Part shown: positions 23,215 to 31,929 of the stretch, one piece after another
Layout: each line of letters starts with the position of its first letter
Position numbering within the stretch: position 1 is the stretch's first letter
Assembly (NCBI GenBank): GCA_022792885.1
Contig: JAAWBX010000027.1
Location: forward strand, 1-41,632
Length of the DNA: 41,632 bases
Reading direction: 5' to 3'
From: Lachnospiraceae bacterium
Lineage (GTDB): Bacteria > Bacillota > Clostridia > Lachnospirales > Lachnospiraceae
Notes under the pieces: model-generated
Database searches by the model: none
What the model saw: only the letters and a program-made list of their open reading frames with translations
Told to the model about the DNA's origin: nothing
Translations under genes and position numbers: made by a program

Positions 23215-24645
23215 ATGTACGATCGTTATCAGAGCCCGCTTTCGGAGCGGTATGCAAGTAAGGAGATGCAGTACATTTTTTCGCCGGACAAAAAATTTAA
23301 GACCTGGCGGCTTTTGTGGATCGCGCTGGCGGAGGCGGAGAAGGAGCTGGGGCTGCCGATCACGGAGGAGCAGATTGAAGAGTTAAAAACGCACAAAGAC
23401 GAGATCAATTACGATGTGGCGAAAGCGCGGGAGAAGGAAGTGCGCCACGATGTGATGTCCCATGTGTACGCATACGGCGTCCAGTGCCCGAAAGCAAAAG
23501 GGATCATTCATCTGGGAGCGACATCCTGTTACGTGGGGGACAATACGGATCTGATCCTGATGACGGAAGCTTTGAAGCTGGTGAGGAGGAAGCTGGTGAA
23601 TGTGATGGAGAAGCTGGCCGGGTTCGCGGGAAAGTACGCGGGGCTGCCGACGCTGGCCTTTACGCATTTTCAGCCGGCCCAGCCCACAACGGTGGGGAAG
23701 CGGGCTTCCCTGTGGCTTCAGGATCTGACGCTGGATTTGGAGGATCTGGAACATGCGCTGGAGACGATGAAGCTTTTGGGGTCCAAGGGGACGACCGGTA
23801 CGCAGGCGAGTTTCCTGGAACTGTTCGACGGGGATCACGGAAAATGCAAGGAACTGGACCGGAAGATTGCGAAGAAGATGGGATTCGACGCCTGTTATCC
23901 GGTGTCCGGTCAGACATATTCGCGCAAAGTGGACAGCCGTGTTTTGAATGTTCTGGCGGGAATTGCTCAGAGCGCTCATAAGTTTTCCAACGATATTCGT
24001 CTTTTACAGCATTTAAAGGAGATCGAGGAACCTTTTGAGAAGAATCAGATCGGTTCTTCGGCCATGGCTTACAAGAGGAATCCCATGCGCAGCGAGCGGA
24101 TGGCTTCCCTGGCGGATTATGTGATGGCGGACGCCATGAATCCGATGCTGGTGTCTTCCACCCAGTGGTTTGAGCGGACGCTGGATGATTCGGCCAATAA
24201 GCGTTTAAGTATTCCGGAGGGTTTTCTGGCGGTGGACGGCATTCTGGATCTGTACCTGAATGTGGTGGACGGTCTGGTGGTATACCCGAAAGTGATCGAA
24301 AAACATCTGATGGCGGAACTGCCGTTTATGGCAACGGAGAATATCATGATGGACGCGGTGAAGGCCGGCGGGGATCGCCAGGAACTTCATGAGAAGATCC
24401 GCGGATTGTCGATGGAGGCCGGGCGGAATGTGAAGGAAGAAGGGAAGGAGAATGATCTGCTGGATCGGATCGCCTCGGACGGATCGTTCCCTCTGACGAA
24501 GGAGGACCTTTTGGCGGTCATGGATCCCGGGCTCTACGTCGGCCGGGCGAAAGAGCAGGTGGAGGATTTTCTTTCGGAAGTGATCGAACCGATTTTGTCG
24601 AATAATCGGGAACTGCTTGGAATCCGGACGGAGATCCATGTGTAG
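23215..24645 (+). CDS. purB: Adenylosuccinate lyase
   Basis: A 476-residue cytosolic lyase of the fumarase superfamily. It acts twice in purine synthesis, releasing fumarate from SAICAR (the product of the preceding purC) and from adenylosuccinate (the product of purA, 3 kb downstream). Motifs include HLGATSCYVGDNTDL (about 98-112), THFQPAQPTTVGKR (about 150-163) and the signature loop GSSAMAYKRNPMRSER (about 280-295) with the catalytic Ser. AGAAGGAGAAAGG precedes the start. Confidence 0.96.
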   Translation: MYDRYQSPLSERYASKEMQYIFSPDKKFKTWRLLWIALAEAEKELGLPITEEQIEELKTHKDEINYDVAKAREKEVRHDVMSHVYAYGVQCPKAKGIIHLGATSCYVGDNTDLILMTEALKLVRRKLVNVMEKLAGFAGKYAGLPTLAFTHFQPAQPTTVGKRASLWLQDLTLDLEDLEHALETMKLLGSKGTTGTQASFLELFDGDHGKCKELDRKIAKKMGFDACYPVSGQTYSRKVDSRVLNVLAGIAQSAHKFSNDIRLLQHLKEIEEPFEKNQIGSSAMAYKRNPMRSERMASLADYVMADAMNPMLVSSTQWFERTLDDSANKRLSIPEGFLAVDGILDLYLNVVDGLVVYPKVIEKHLMAELPFMATENIMMDAVKAGGDRQELHEKIRGLSMEAGRNVKEEGKENDLLDRIASDGSFPLTKEDLLAVMDPGLYVGRAKEQVEDFLSEVIEPILSNNRELLGIRTEIHV

Positions 24646-24693
24646 AGCGGAAGGAGCGTTTCTAAAATAAGTATGAAATCCCCCGGCCTGCCC

Positions 24694-24746
24694 TTGATTT
24701 TTACCGAAAAAAGAGTACACTGTATTTAAATAAAAAAGTTTTATTT
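24694..24746 (+). promoter_or_regulatory. marR promoter and candidate operator
   Basis: TTGATT (24694-24699), a 16-bp spacer and TACACT (24716-24721) form the promoter. Immediately downstream, AAATAAAA and TTTTATTT flank three bases (24728-24746), an AT-rich inverted repeat of the kind MarR proteins bind. Its position over the transcription start suggests autorepression. Confidence 0.5.
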
Positions 24747-24790
24747 TAAATTATTTTGGAAGATACATTGTATGAAAGGGGGACCGGTCA

Positions 24791-25261
24791 ATGGAAGTTT
24801 CGAAGACTCATGTGAATGACCGGATCTTACAATTTTATCGGAATGTCTTTGCGGATACGGGGATTATTTTTGATTACGCCTCCCGGGAATGCGATTTGAA
24901 CGCGATCCAATGGCGGATGCTGACGATGATTCAGATGATGCCGGAGGTTACGATCGGCGATCTGAGCCGGATTTCCCAGATGAATAAGGGGAACTGTTCG
25001 ACGATGTGTAAGGATCTGGAGCGGCAGGGATATCTGGTTCGCTCAAGGAACCGTCAGGACGAGAGGATCGTGTGTCTGACTCTGACGGACAAGGGATGTT
25101 GTCTGATCGAGAACCTGGCGCGGAATATGGAGCAGGCGGCCGAGCGGACGTTTGGTCTGGACAGTCAAAGGAAGCTGGAAGAGCTTTTTTTGTACATGGC
25201 GCAGGTGGAGGAGGTCATGCACGCGCTGGCGCAGAGCTGTCGGGATTCGGAAGAAGAATGA
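24791..25261 (+). CDS. MarR-family transcriptional regulator
   Basis: A 156-residue winged-helix protein. The N-terminal helices are followed by VTIGDLSRISQMNKGNCSTM (about 55-74, recognition helix) and the wing LVRSRNRQDERIVCLTLTDKG (about 82-102), which carries the DxR motif of the family. GGGGGAC lies upstream. It is monocistronic, with its own promoter and a terminator, so its targets are probably elsewhere. The signal it senses is unknown. Confidence 0.88.
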   Translation: MEVSKTHVNDRILQFYRNVFADTGIIFDYASRECDLNAIQWRMLTMIQMMPEVTIGDLSRISQMNKGNCSTMCKDLERQGYLVRSRNRQDERIVCLTLTDKGCCLIENLARNMEQAAERTFGLDSQRKLEELFLYMAQVEEVMHALAQSCRDSEEE

Positions 25262-25272
25262 AGAGAGAAGAA

Positions 25273-25303
25273 GGGACGCATCCTTATGTGAGGCGTCCCT
25301 TTC
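25273..25303 (+). terminator. Terminator between marR and the convergent DUF3842 gene
   Basis: GGGACGC and GCGTCCC form a stem around a 13-base loop, followed by a short T-run. It lies between two converging genes and can serve both. Confidence 0.7.
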
Positions 25304-25305
25304 GT

Positions 25306-25740
25306 TCATTTAGCGGAACTGTTTGCTTCGTAGACGATCTCCCGGGCTTTGGCCGCGGCCAGTTTTACCATGTCGTTCATGGAGAGTTCCCGGACTCCAA
25401 TAACCTGACTGTGGCAGCGGTTGACCGGCAGAAGAAGACGGACGGCCGGGCTTTGACCGATAGCGGTCGCCATGGCGGGCGTGAGTTCTCCGAGGAAGGA
25501 GTCGGCTACGACGATGCCGACGGGGCCGACGATGAGGTCCGCGTTTCGGACGGCGACGATGGCCGGGCGTTCTCCGGTGGCGCCGTAGTCGGCGCCGGCT
25601 TTCATCATGGCGGCGGTGGCGCTGCCGTTGGTGCCGATGGCGTAAAGTTCGGCGTTAACGCCTTCCAGAGCGATTTTTAACTGTTCGATCAGGGCTTTTC
25701 CCATCTTACCGCCCTGACCGTCGATCACTACAACTTTCAT
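25306..25740 (-). CDS. DUF3842 family protein
   Basis: A 144-residue cytosolic protein matching the clostridial DUF3842 family. It begins MKVVVIDGQGGKMGKALIEQ, a glycine-rich nucleotide-binding-like turn, followed by YAIGTNGSATAAMMKAGAD and a C-terminal helix. The ATG at 25738-25740 has GGAGGTC just upstream; a longer frame to 25797 has none. It lies 66 bp after the XRE gene on the same strand, so the two may be cotranscribed. No function is established for the family. Confidence 0.8.
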   Translation of the reverse strand: MKVVVIDGQGGKMGKALIEQLKIALEGVNAELYAIGTNGSATAAMMKAGADYGATGERPAIVAVRNADLIVGPVGIVVADSFLGELTPAMATAIGQSPAVRLLLPVNRCHSQVIGVRELSMNDMVKLAAAKAREIVYEANSSAK

Positions 25741-25806
25741 TTTGACCTCCTGACCGGTATTTTCGTCTATTTTAGCGTATGGGGCTTTTTCTGACAAGGA
25801 AAAGAT

Positions 25807-25998
25807 TCAGCGGCCGAGGAGATAGTCGGTTGAGACGTCGTAAAGGTCGGCGAGACGAAGCAGGGTTTCGAGCGAGGGATCTCTGCGGCCGGTTTCGTAT
25901 AAGGTATATGCGCTGCGGGAAAGGCCGAGGAGAAGAGCAATTTCTTTCTGACGGTAGTTTCTGCACTGGCGTAGATAACGAATCCGTTGAGCAAACAT
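25807..25998 (-). CDS. Short XRE-family helix-turn-helix regulator
   Basis: The 63-residue protein is a single Cro/CI-type helix-turn-helix: IRYLRQCRNYRQKEIALLLG, then LSRSAYTLYETGRRDPSLET and the closing LADLYDVSTDYLLGR typical of the family. There is no effector domain. AAGGAGG lies seven bases upstream. It is divergent from purA and precedes DUF3842, so either could be its target. Confidence 0.85.
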   Translation of the reverse strand: MFAQRIRYLRQCRNYRQKEIALLLGLSRSAYTLYETGRRDPSLETLLRLADLYDVSTDYLLGR

Positions 25999-26095
25999 AA
26001 AAATCCTCCTTATTATTTAGTTGAAAAGGCGCCGGATCTGGGCCGAATGGCGCATACCCTGCCTGCCGATGCTGGGAAAACGAAATCCCGGACGA

Positions 26096-26108
26096 TTTCT
26101 GTCAGAAA
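26096..26108. promoter_or_regulatory. Perfect palindrome just upstream of the purA promoter
   Basis: TTTCTGTCAGAAA is symmetric around its centre and ends 8 bases before the purA -35 box. It could be an operator for the divergent XRE regulator or another factor. The TGTCAGAA part also resembles the half-sites before the Spo0A-C-only genes. Confidence 0.35.
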
Positions 26109-26116
26109 GAAGTTAC

Positions 26117-26145
26117 TTGATTTTCAAAAAGAGTTCTATTATAAT
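26117..26145 (+). promoter_or_regulatory. Strong promoter of purA
   Basis: TTGATT (26117-26122), a 17-bp spacer and a perfect TATAAT (26140-26145). Confidence 0.85.
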
Positions 26146-26187
26146 AGCCTTTGTATAACGGAAGGAATTTCCTTAAGGAGGATAAAA

Positions 26188-27465
26188 ATGGTAAGAGCGA
26201 TAGTCGGTGCAAATTGGGGCGATGAAGGAAAGGGCAAGATTACGGACATGCTGGCGAAAGAGTCGGATATCGTGATCCGCTTTCAGGGGGGAAGTAACGC
26301 GGGCCATACCATTATCAATCACTATGGAAAGTTCGCTTTACACCTGCTTCCGTCGGGCGTTTTCTACCGTCATACGACCAGTATCATCGGGAACGGGGTA
26401 GCGTTGAATATCCCTTATCTGTTGAATGAGATTCAGGAGCTGGAGAAGGAAGGGGTTCCTACGCCGAAGGTTCTGGTGTCCGACCGCGCGCAGCTTCTGA
26501 TGCCTTATCATATTTTGTTGGATACCTATGAGGAGGCCAGGCTGGCAGGGAAGTCGTTTGGTTCGACAAAGTCCGGCATTGCTCCTTTTTATTCGGATAA
26601 ATACGCCAAGATCGGTTTTCAGGTCAGCGAACTTTTCGGAGACGAGAAGGAGCTGAGGGAGAAAGTCGCGCGGGTATGCGAGATGAAGAATGTGTTGTTT
26701 GAACATCTGTACCATCAGCCGGGATTAAAGCCGGAAGAGGTATATCAGACGTTGATTTTTTATCGGGAGATGGTGCGCCCTTACGTGTGCGACGTATCGG
26801 CGTATCTGTATGAAGCTTTAAGAGCGGGGAAGAATATTCTTCTGGAGGGTCAGCTTGGCTCTTTGAAGGATCCCGATCACGGGATCTACCCGATGGTTAC
26901 CTCCTCCTCTACGCTGGCGGCTTACGGCGCCATCGGAGCCGGGATACCGCCCTATGAAATCAAGCAGATTACGGCGGTGGTGAAAGCTTATTCCAGCTCG
27001 GTGGGAGCGGGGGCTTTTGTCAGCGAGATTTTCGGGGACGAGGCGGACGAACTGAGGAAGCGCGGCGGCGACGGCGGCGAATTCGGCGCGACGACCGGGC
27101 GGCCCAGGCGGATGGGATGGTTTGACGCGGTGGCTACCCGTTACGGATGCCGGATTCAGGGGGCGACGGAAGTGGTTCTGACGGTGGTGGACGTGTTGGG
27201 GTATCTGGACGAACTGCCTATCTGTGTGGGTTATGAGATCGACGGCCTGGTGTCGTCGGATTTCCCGACGACGGCGCAGCTTGAGAAGGCGAAGCCGGTT
27301 TACGAGAGGCTGCCGGGCTGGAAGTGCGAGATCCGCGGGATTCGTAAGTATGAAGAATTGCCGGAGAACTGCCGGAGATATATTGAACGGATAGAAGAAC
27401 TGATCGGCGTTCCGATCTCGATGGTGTCGAACGGACCGGGACGGGACGAGATCATTTATCGGTAA
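26188..27465 (+). CDS. purA: Adenylosuccinate synthase
   Basis: GTP-dependent ligation of IMP and aspartate, the first step from IMP to AMP. The 425-residue protein begins MVRAIVGANWGDEGKGK, the conserved GDEGKGK phosphate loop, followed by GGSNAGHT (His catalytic). Near the C-terminus VSNGPGRDEII is also family-typical. The ATG at 26188 follows AAGGAGG by 7 bases; the long upstream frame crosses the promoter and is not used. It works with purB at 23215, which cleaves its product. A strong terminator follows. Confidence 0.96.
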   Translation: MVRAIVGANWGDEGKGKITDMLAKESDIVIRFQGGSNAGHTIINHYGKFALHLLPSGVFYRHTTSIIGNGVALNIPYLLNEIQELEKEGVPTPKVLVSDRAQLLMPYHILLDTYEEARLAGKSFGSTKSGIAPFYSDKYAKIGFQVSELFGDEKELREKVARVCEMKNVLFEHLYHQPGLKPEEVYQTLIFYREMVRPYVCDVSAYLYEALRAGKNILLEGQLGSLKDPDHGIYPMVTSSSTLAAYGAIGAGIPPYEIKQITAVVKAYSSSVGAGAFVSEIFGDEADELRKRGGDGGEFGATTGRPRRMGWFDAVATRYGCRIQGATEVVLTVVDVLGYLDELPICVGYEIDGLVSSDFPTTAQLEKAKPVYERLPGWKCEIRGIRKYEELPENCRRYIERIEELIGVPISMVSNGPGRDEIIYR

Positions 27466-27470
27466 AAAGC

Positions 27471-27503
27471 CTGCCGGCGGGGTGTTTCCCGCCGGCAGTT
27501 TTT
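27471..27503 (+). terminator. Terminator after purA
   Basis: CTGCCGGCGGG and CCCGCCGGCAG form a perfect 11-bp stem with a 6-base loop, followed by five T. The last bases overlap the stop region of the convergent small gene. Confidence 0.93.
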
Positions 27504-27708
27504 AAGATGGATCTTTCTTTTTCTGATGTTTTTGTAAAATTCCGATTCCGTAAAGGAGGACGGACAGGACAAAAACGGCGAGCAGGCAGGACAGAGCCGC
27601 GGGGCCGGACCAGGCTGCGCCTGAGAAAGCGAAAGCCAGGCCGGCGAGGAGAAGACCGATCAACAAAAGGGCGGCGGCCAGACTCAGGACGCGGAGAGAT
27701 TTTTTCAT
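27502..27708 (-). CDS. Small two-helix membrane protein, unknown function
   Basis: A 68-residue hydrophobic protein with two predicted transmembrane helices (about 7-30 and 37-57), a short loop and a basic tail QKHQKKKDPS, giving both ends inside. An AAAGGAGG ribosome-binding site supports translation. It is divergent from the MBOAT gene and converges on purA. No family is recognised. Confidence 0.6.
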   Translation of the reverse strand: MKKSLRVLSLAAALLLIGLLLAGLAFAFSGAAWSGPAALSCLLAVFVLSVLLYGIGILQKHQKKKDPS

Positions 27709-27795
27709 GAGGGAAACCTCCTTTCGGTTTTTGTATCTGAAACCGTGATTTAAGTATACTATACTCCGAAACGGGAAAAAAGGGAATCGGGAATT

Positions 27796-29109
27796 ATGGT
27801 ATTTAGCAGCTTTACGTTTTTAATTGTTTTTTTGCCGGCGGTTCTGGCGGCTTATTACGCGGCGCCGACCGCGTGGCGGAACGGGATTTTGTTTTTTTTC
27901 AGCCTGATTTTTTACGCCTGGGGCGAGCCGGTGTATGTTCTTTTGATGATCGCTTCCGTTTGGGTAAATTATGAAATGGCCCGCCGGATCGGGCGTTTGA
28001 GGGAGGCCGGGGGGACGGGACGGGCGAGGCGCGTCCTGGCGGCGGATTGCGCGCTGAATCTGGGACTTCTGGGTTTCTTTAAATATACGGGACTTCTGCC
28101 GCTGCCTCTGGGGATCTCTTTTTATACGTTCCAGGTTATGTCTTACGTGATCGACGTGTATCGCGGGGAGGTCCCGGTGCAGGACCGTTTTCTGACGCTG
28201 GCCGCGTATGTGTCGTTGTTTCCCCAGTTGATTGCGGGACCGATCGTGCGCTACCGGCAGGTGGCGCACGAGCTTGAGGCGCGCACGGAGACGGTGGAAG
28301 CATTTGCGGAAGGGGTCCGGTATTTTTGTACCGGCCTGGGAAAAAAGGTCCTGCTGGCGAATCCGATGGGGGATCTGTACCGGGAGATCTGCGCGCTGGG
28401 CGGCAGTCAGAGTACGGCGACGCTGTGGCTGGGAATGCTGGCCTTCGCTTTCCAGATTTATTTTGATTTTTCCGGTTATTCCGATATGGCGGTCGGGCTG
28501 GGACGTATGTTTGGCTTTCATTTTGAGGAGAATTTTAATTATCCGTACCTTTCGAGAAGCATTACGGAATTTTGGCGGCGCTGGCATATTTCCCTGGGAT
28601 CGTGGTTTCGGGATTACCTTTATATTCCGCTGGGAGGCAACCGGGGAGGCGCGGGGAAACAGGTACGGAATATCCTGATCGTCTGGGGGCTTACCGGGCT
28701 GTGGCACGGAGCCGGATGGAATTTTCTCTTCTGGGGTCTTTATTTCGGCATTCTTCTGATACTGGAAAAATTTTTCCTGAAGGAGACGTTGAGGAAACTG
28801 CCGGGATTCGGACGGCATCTGTATACGGTTTTTTTCGTTCTGATCGGTTGGGTGCTGTTTTCGGCGGAGGGTTTGTTTCCTTTGTGGGAGCGGATAAAGA
28901 TTTTGTTTTTCGCGGCGGATCTGCCGGCCGCCAACGCCATGAGCCTGCATTATCTGCGCAATTACGGCTTTTTATTCGGCCTGTGTTTTCTGGGCAGTAC
29001 GCCGTGTTTCCGGGATAAGTGCGGCCGTTTTTACTGGCTGTTTTTTCTCTTATCGGCGGCATACCTGGCTTCGGGCGCTTACAACCCGTTTTTGTATTTT
29101 CGATTTTAA
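27796..29109 (+). CDS. MBOAT-family O-acyltransferase (AlgI/DltB-like)
   Basis: A 437-residue multi-spanning membrane acyltransferase. It carries the AlgI-type block YLSRSITEFWRRWHISLGSW then FRDYLYIPLGGNR, and the active-site motif GLWHGAGWNF with the catalytic His. Such proteins move acyl groups, usually acetyl, across the membrane for surface-polymer modification. The next gene, 12 bp downstream, encodes the typical extracellular partner. It starts with VFSSFTFLIVFLPAVL, the usual N-terminus, but the ribosome-binding site is weak (GGGAATCGGGAA). Confidence 0.92.
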   Translation: MVFSSFTFLIVFLPAVLAAYYAAPTAWRNGILFFFSLIFYAWGEPVYVLLMIASVWVNYEMARRIGRLREAGGTGRARRVLAADCALNLGLLGFFKYTGLLPLPLGISFYTFQVMSYVIDVYRGEVPVQDRFLTLAAYVSLFPQLIAGPIVRYRQVAHELEARTETVEAFAEGVRYFCTGLGKKVLLANPMGDLYREICALGGSQSTATLWLGMLAFAFQIYFDFSGYSDMAVGLGRMFGFHFEENFNYPYLSRSITEFWRRWHISLGSWFRDYLYIPLGGNRGGAGKQVRNILIVWGLTGLWHGAGWNFLFWGLYFGILLILEKFFLKETLRKLPGFGRHLYTVFFVLIGWVLFSAEGLFPLWERIKILFFAADLPAANAMSLHYLRNYGFLFGLCFLGSTPCFRDKCGRFYWLFFLLSAAYLASGAYNPFLYFRF

Positions 29110-29121
29110 GGAGGCGTTCAA

Positions 29122-30210
29122 ATGAAACGGGATCAAAGGACGATCGTCGTATTTTTTCTGATGTTGGGAGCGCTTTTGGCGGGAACCTGTTTTTCGTCGG
29201 GAAAGGTTTTCTCGGAGAGGGAGAAGCGGTATCTGGCGGACAAGCCGGAATGGAGTTTCTCGTCTTTGCTGAGCGGGGCGTTTATGGATGATACGGACGC
29301 CTGGCTGGCCGATCATGTGGGCGGGAAAGAGGAGCTGGTTTTTCTGAAGACCATGGTGGAACGTCTGGAAGGGCGGACGCTTTTAAACGGCGTGTACTAT
29401 AAGGACGGAAGCTACTGGCAGCATTATGAGCCGGATCCAAGGGCGCTGGAAAAAACGTTGGCGGCCTGGGAAGCTTACGCGGAAGCGGCGGCGGGCGTTA
29501 CGGACGTTTACATTCTGCCGGTGCCGTTAAACAGTGAAATTTATCCGGAACGTCTGCCGGCCGCGGCGGCCGAGGAGAGGCAGGAGGAGACGTTCGCCGA
29601 GGTTTTACGCCGCATGGAAGGGAGAGCGGTCGTGTTGGACTGCCGGGAGCGGCTTCGGGCGGAGAAGGAGCGATATCTGTATTTCCGGACCGATCATCAC
29701 TGGACCATGGAGGGCGCTTACCTGGGCGCCGGGGCGTTTCTTTCGGCGGTCGGGGAAGGAATCGCGCCCCGGGAGGATTTTCGGAGGGAAATTTTAAACG
29801 AAGGATTTTACGGGACCCTGTACGCGAAGGCGCCCGCCCTGACGGCCAAGCCGGACGAGCTTGTGCATATGTTTTTGCCCGGCGTGACCTGTGAAGTCAG
29901 TCTTGGGGGCCCGTCGGAGGCGCGGGACGGCTATCTGGTCCGGGAGGAACGGGAGGGAAGGGATCCTTACAGCGTTTTTTTCGGAGGGAATTACGGCTTT
30001 TTGACGATAAAAAACACGTCCGAAGGAGCATACGCCGGAGAGGGAAGGCTGCTGGTGATCAAGGATTCCTATGCCAACTGTCTGTTGCCTTTCCTGATTC
30101 CTTATTATGAAGAGATCGACGTCATAGACCCCAGGCATTACATGCACAGTGTGGCCGGAAGAATCGCGGACGGAGGGTATTCGGCCGTTCTGGTGATACA
30201 AGAGGTTTGA
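29122..30210 (+). CDS. DHHW-motif AlgJ/AlgX-like O-acetylation partner protein
   Basis: A 362-residue secreted or membrane-anchored protein with an N-terminal signal-anchor (about 8-28). It carries the family motif YFRTDHHWT (about 189-197) and the downstream GNYGFLTIKN and KDSYANCLLPF segments of the SGNH-like fold. AlgJ/AlgX proteins accept the acyl group exported by an MBOAT protein and place it on a polysaccharide. AAGGAGG lies upstream and the gene directly follows the MBOAT gene, so both act together on an unidentified surface polymer. Confidence 0.88.
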   Translation: MKRDQRTIVVFFLMLGALLAGTCFSSGKVFSEREKRYLADKPEWSFSSLLSGAFMDDTDAWLADHVGGKEELVFLKTMVERLEGRTLLNGVYYKDGSYWQHYEPDPRALEKTLAAWEAYAEAAAGVTDVYILPVPLNSEIYPERLPAAAAEERQEETFAEVLRRMEGRAVVLDCRERLRAEKERYLYFRTDHHWTMEGAYLGAGAFLSAVGEGIAPREDFRREILNEGFYGTLYAKAPALTAKPDELVHMFLPGVTCEVSLGGPSEARDGYLVREEREGRDPYSVFFGGNYGFLTIKNTSEGAYAGEGRLLVIKDSYANCLLPFLIPYYEEIDVIDPRHYMHSVAGRIADGGYSAVLVIQEV

Positions 30211-30235
30211 CAAAAGGAAATTTGCCGTATATCAT
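30207..30235 (+). promoter_or_regulatory. Promoter of the DUF5685-J-domain operon
   Basis: TTGACA (30207-30212), a 17-bp spacer and TATCAT (30230-30235). The -35 box includes the stop codon of the preceding gene. Confidence 0.75.
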
Positions 30236-30265
30236 GGTAGCAGTACCGGCAGAAGAAAAGAGGTT

Positions 30266-31111
30266 ATGCTTGTGTTTGGTTATATCACGGTCAATCAACC
30301 GGAACTGAGATTCAAAGATTTTGACATGTATCGCTCGTTTTACTGCGGGTTGTGTCGGGTATTGAAGGATCGGTATAAGAAAGCGGGGCAGATGACGCTG
30401 ACTTACGACTGCACGTTTCTGACGCTGCTTTTGACGGCCCTTTACGAGCCGGAGACGGCGCTCGGCGAGACGAAATGCACGGCGCATCCGCTTCAGAGGC
30501 ATGTAACGCGGATCAACCGATATACGGAATACGCGGCGGATATGAATGTGCTTCTTGCCTACCATCAATGCCTGGACGACTGGAAAGACGAGAAAAAATA
30601 TTCCAAAGCAGTGATGTCGGGCGCGCTGAAGAAGGCCTTTTTACAGGCTTCCGGGCGTTACCCGGTAAAAGCGGAGCGGATTCGGGAGAACTTGGCCTCC
30701 ATCTCGGAATGCGAGAGGGAGAACGAGAGGGATATCGACCGGGCGGCCGGGTACTTCGGGGAGATCACGGCGGAGGTGTTTTCGCCGGAGGAGGATGCCT
30801 GGAGCCGGGATTTGCGTCGGATGGGATTTTATCTGGGCAAGTTTATTTATCTGATGGATGCGTATGAGGATTTGGAGAAAGACAGAGAGACGGGCCGTTA
30901 CAATCCGTTTTTAACTTGGTATTCGGGCGAGGGGTGGGAAGAGCGGTGCCGGAATATACTGACCATGATGATGGCCGAATGCTGCCGGGCGTTTGAGCGG
31001 CTACCGATTGTAGATTATACGGAAATTCTGCGGAATATTTTGTATTCCGGCGTGTGGCTTAAGTTTGAAGTCACAAATGAGAAAAGAAGGAAAAAGGAGA
31101 CGGATTCATGA
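30266..31111 (+). CDS. DUF5685 family protein
   Basis: A 281-residue, mostly helical cytosolic protein matching the clostridial DUF5685 family. It starts [20 protein letters not shown] and has an early FYCGLC motif (Cys-x2-Cys, about 26-31), further YDC and KC cysteines, and the acidic helical motifs [15 protein letters not shown] (about 95-109) and [12 protein letters not shown] (about 194-205). The aspartate-rich helices recall metal- or diphosphate-binding helical enzymes such as trans-prenyltransferases, but this is only a resemblance. It overlaps the J-domain gene by 4 bp and so probably works with it. Confidence 0.8.
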   Translation: MLVFGYITVNQPELRFKDFDMYRSFYCGLCRVLKDRYKKAGQMTLTYDCTFLTLLLTALYEPETALGETKCTAHPLQRHVTRINRYTEYAADMNVLLAYHQCLDDWKDEKKYSKAVMSGALKKAFLQASGRYPVKAERIRENLASISECERENERDIDRAAGYFGEITAEVFSPEEDAWSRDLRRMGFYLGKFIYLMDAYEDLEKDRETGRYNPFLTWYSGEGWEERCRNILTMMMAECCRAFERLPIVDYTEILRNILYSGVWLKFEVTNEKRRKKETDS

Positions 31112-31845
31112 TGTCAGATCCCTATAAGGTCCTGGGAGTTGCCCGGAACGCAAGCGATGACGAGGTGAAACGGGCTTATCGGAATTTAAGCCGCAGATAT
31201 CATCCGGACGCCAATGTGAACAATCCCGACGCGGCCACGGCGGAGGAGAAGTTTAAGGAAGTGCAGCAGGCATATGAGCAGATTATGAGGGAGCGTGAGC
31301 AGGGTTACGCCGGAAATTACGGAGGAACCGGGGAATACGGGCAGAACCGGGATCCGTTCGGAGGTTTTGGTTCCTTTGGCGGTTTCGGGCCGTTCGGAGG
31401 TTTCGGTTCTTTCGGCGGGTACGGGAATCCCGGCGGGGCGAATCAGGGAACGGATGAATACGGCATGCATTTAAACGCGGCGAACAACTACATCGCCGGC
31501 GGCCATTATCGGGAGGCCTTAAACGTGTTGAACGGGATGAGCGAGAGGACGGCCAGATGGTATTTCCTGAGCGCCGTGGCCAATTCCGGTCTGGGCAATA
31601 ACGTGGCGGCGCTGGAGCACGCGAGAAAGGCGGCTCAGATGGAACCGGGCAACCTGCAGTATCAGAGTTTGAAGCAGCGGATGGAAGGCGGAGGCGGATG
31701 GTATCAGCAGATGGGGACGCCCTACGGCCGGCCCATGGCCGGCGCGGACAATCTGTGCTGCAGGCTGCTTCTGCTGAATTTATTCTGCAATCTGTGCTGC
31801 GGCGGAGGCGGTATGTATTACGGGAGACGGATGTTCTGCTGCTGA
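31108..31845 (+). CDS. J-domain protein with Gly/Phe-rich linker and Cys-rich C-terminus
   Basis: A 245-residue DnaJ-like protein. The J domain (about 4-65) has the essential HPD in RRYHPDAN. It is followed by a Gly/Phe-rich linker (about 88-112), a region with TPR-like helices (about 123-190) and a tail (about 216-245) with seven cysteines. No DnaJ zinc finger or client-binding domain is present, so it is a specialised co-chaperone for DnaK rather than DnaJ itself. Its start overlaps the DUF5685 stop by 4 bp; a second ATG three bases later is also possible. Confidence 0.9.
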   Translation: MMSDPYKVLGVARNASDDEVKRAYRNLSRRYHPDANVNNPDAATAEEKFKEVQQAYEQIMREREQGYAGNYGGTGEYGQNRDPFGGFGSFGGFGPFGGFGSFGGYGNPGGANQGTDEYGMHLNAANNYIAGGHYREALNVLNGMSERTARWYFLSAVANSGLGNNVAALEHARKAAQMEPGNLQYQSLKQRMEGGGGWYQQMGTPYGRPMAGADNLCCRLLLLNLFCNLCCGGGGMYYGRRMFCC

Positions 31846-31882
31846 TCTGCGCCGCGGTGGGAAGAAGGAAAGTTTGAAAGAG

Positions 31883-31929
31883 AACCGGCATACATTGTCT
31901 TAAGAAAGACGGATGGGATGCCGGTTTTT
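31883..31929 (+). terminator. Terminator after the J-domain gene, overlapping the next start
   Basis: AACCGGCAT (31883-31891) and ATGCCGGTT (31918-31926) pair perfectly, with an inner GTCTT/AAGAC stem, and five T follow. The right arm contains the first possible start codon of the next gene, and the second possible start lies directly after the T-run. Confidence 0.75.

Noticed and set aside
27820..28950. A 376-codon frame opposite the MBOAT gene
   Set aside because: Composition is Arg/Gln/Pro-rich, with no domain and no ribosome-binding site; the plus-strand acyltransferase explains the region.
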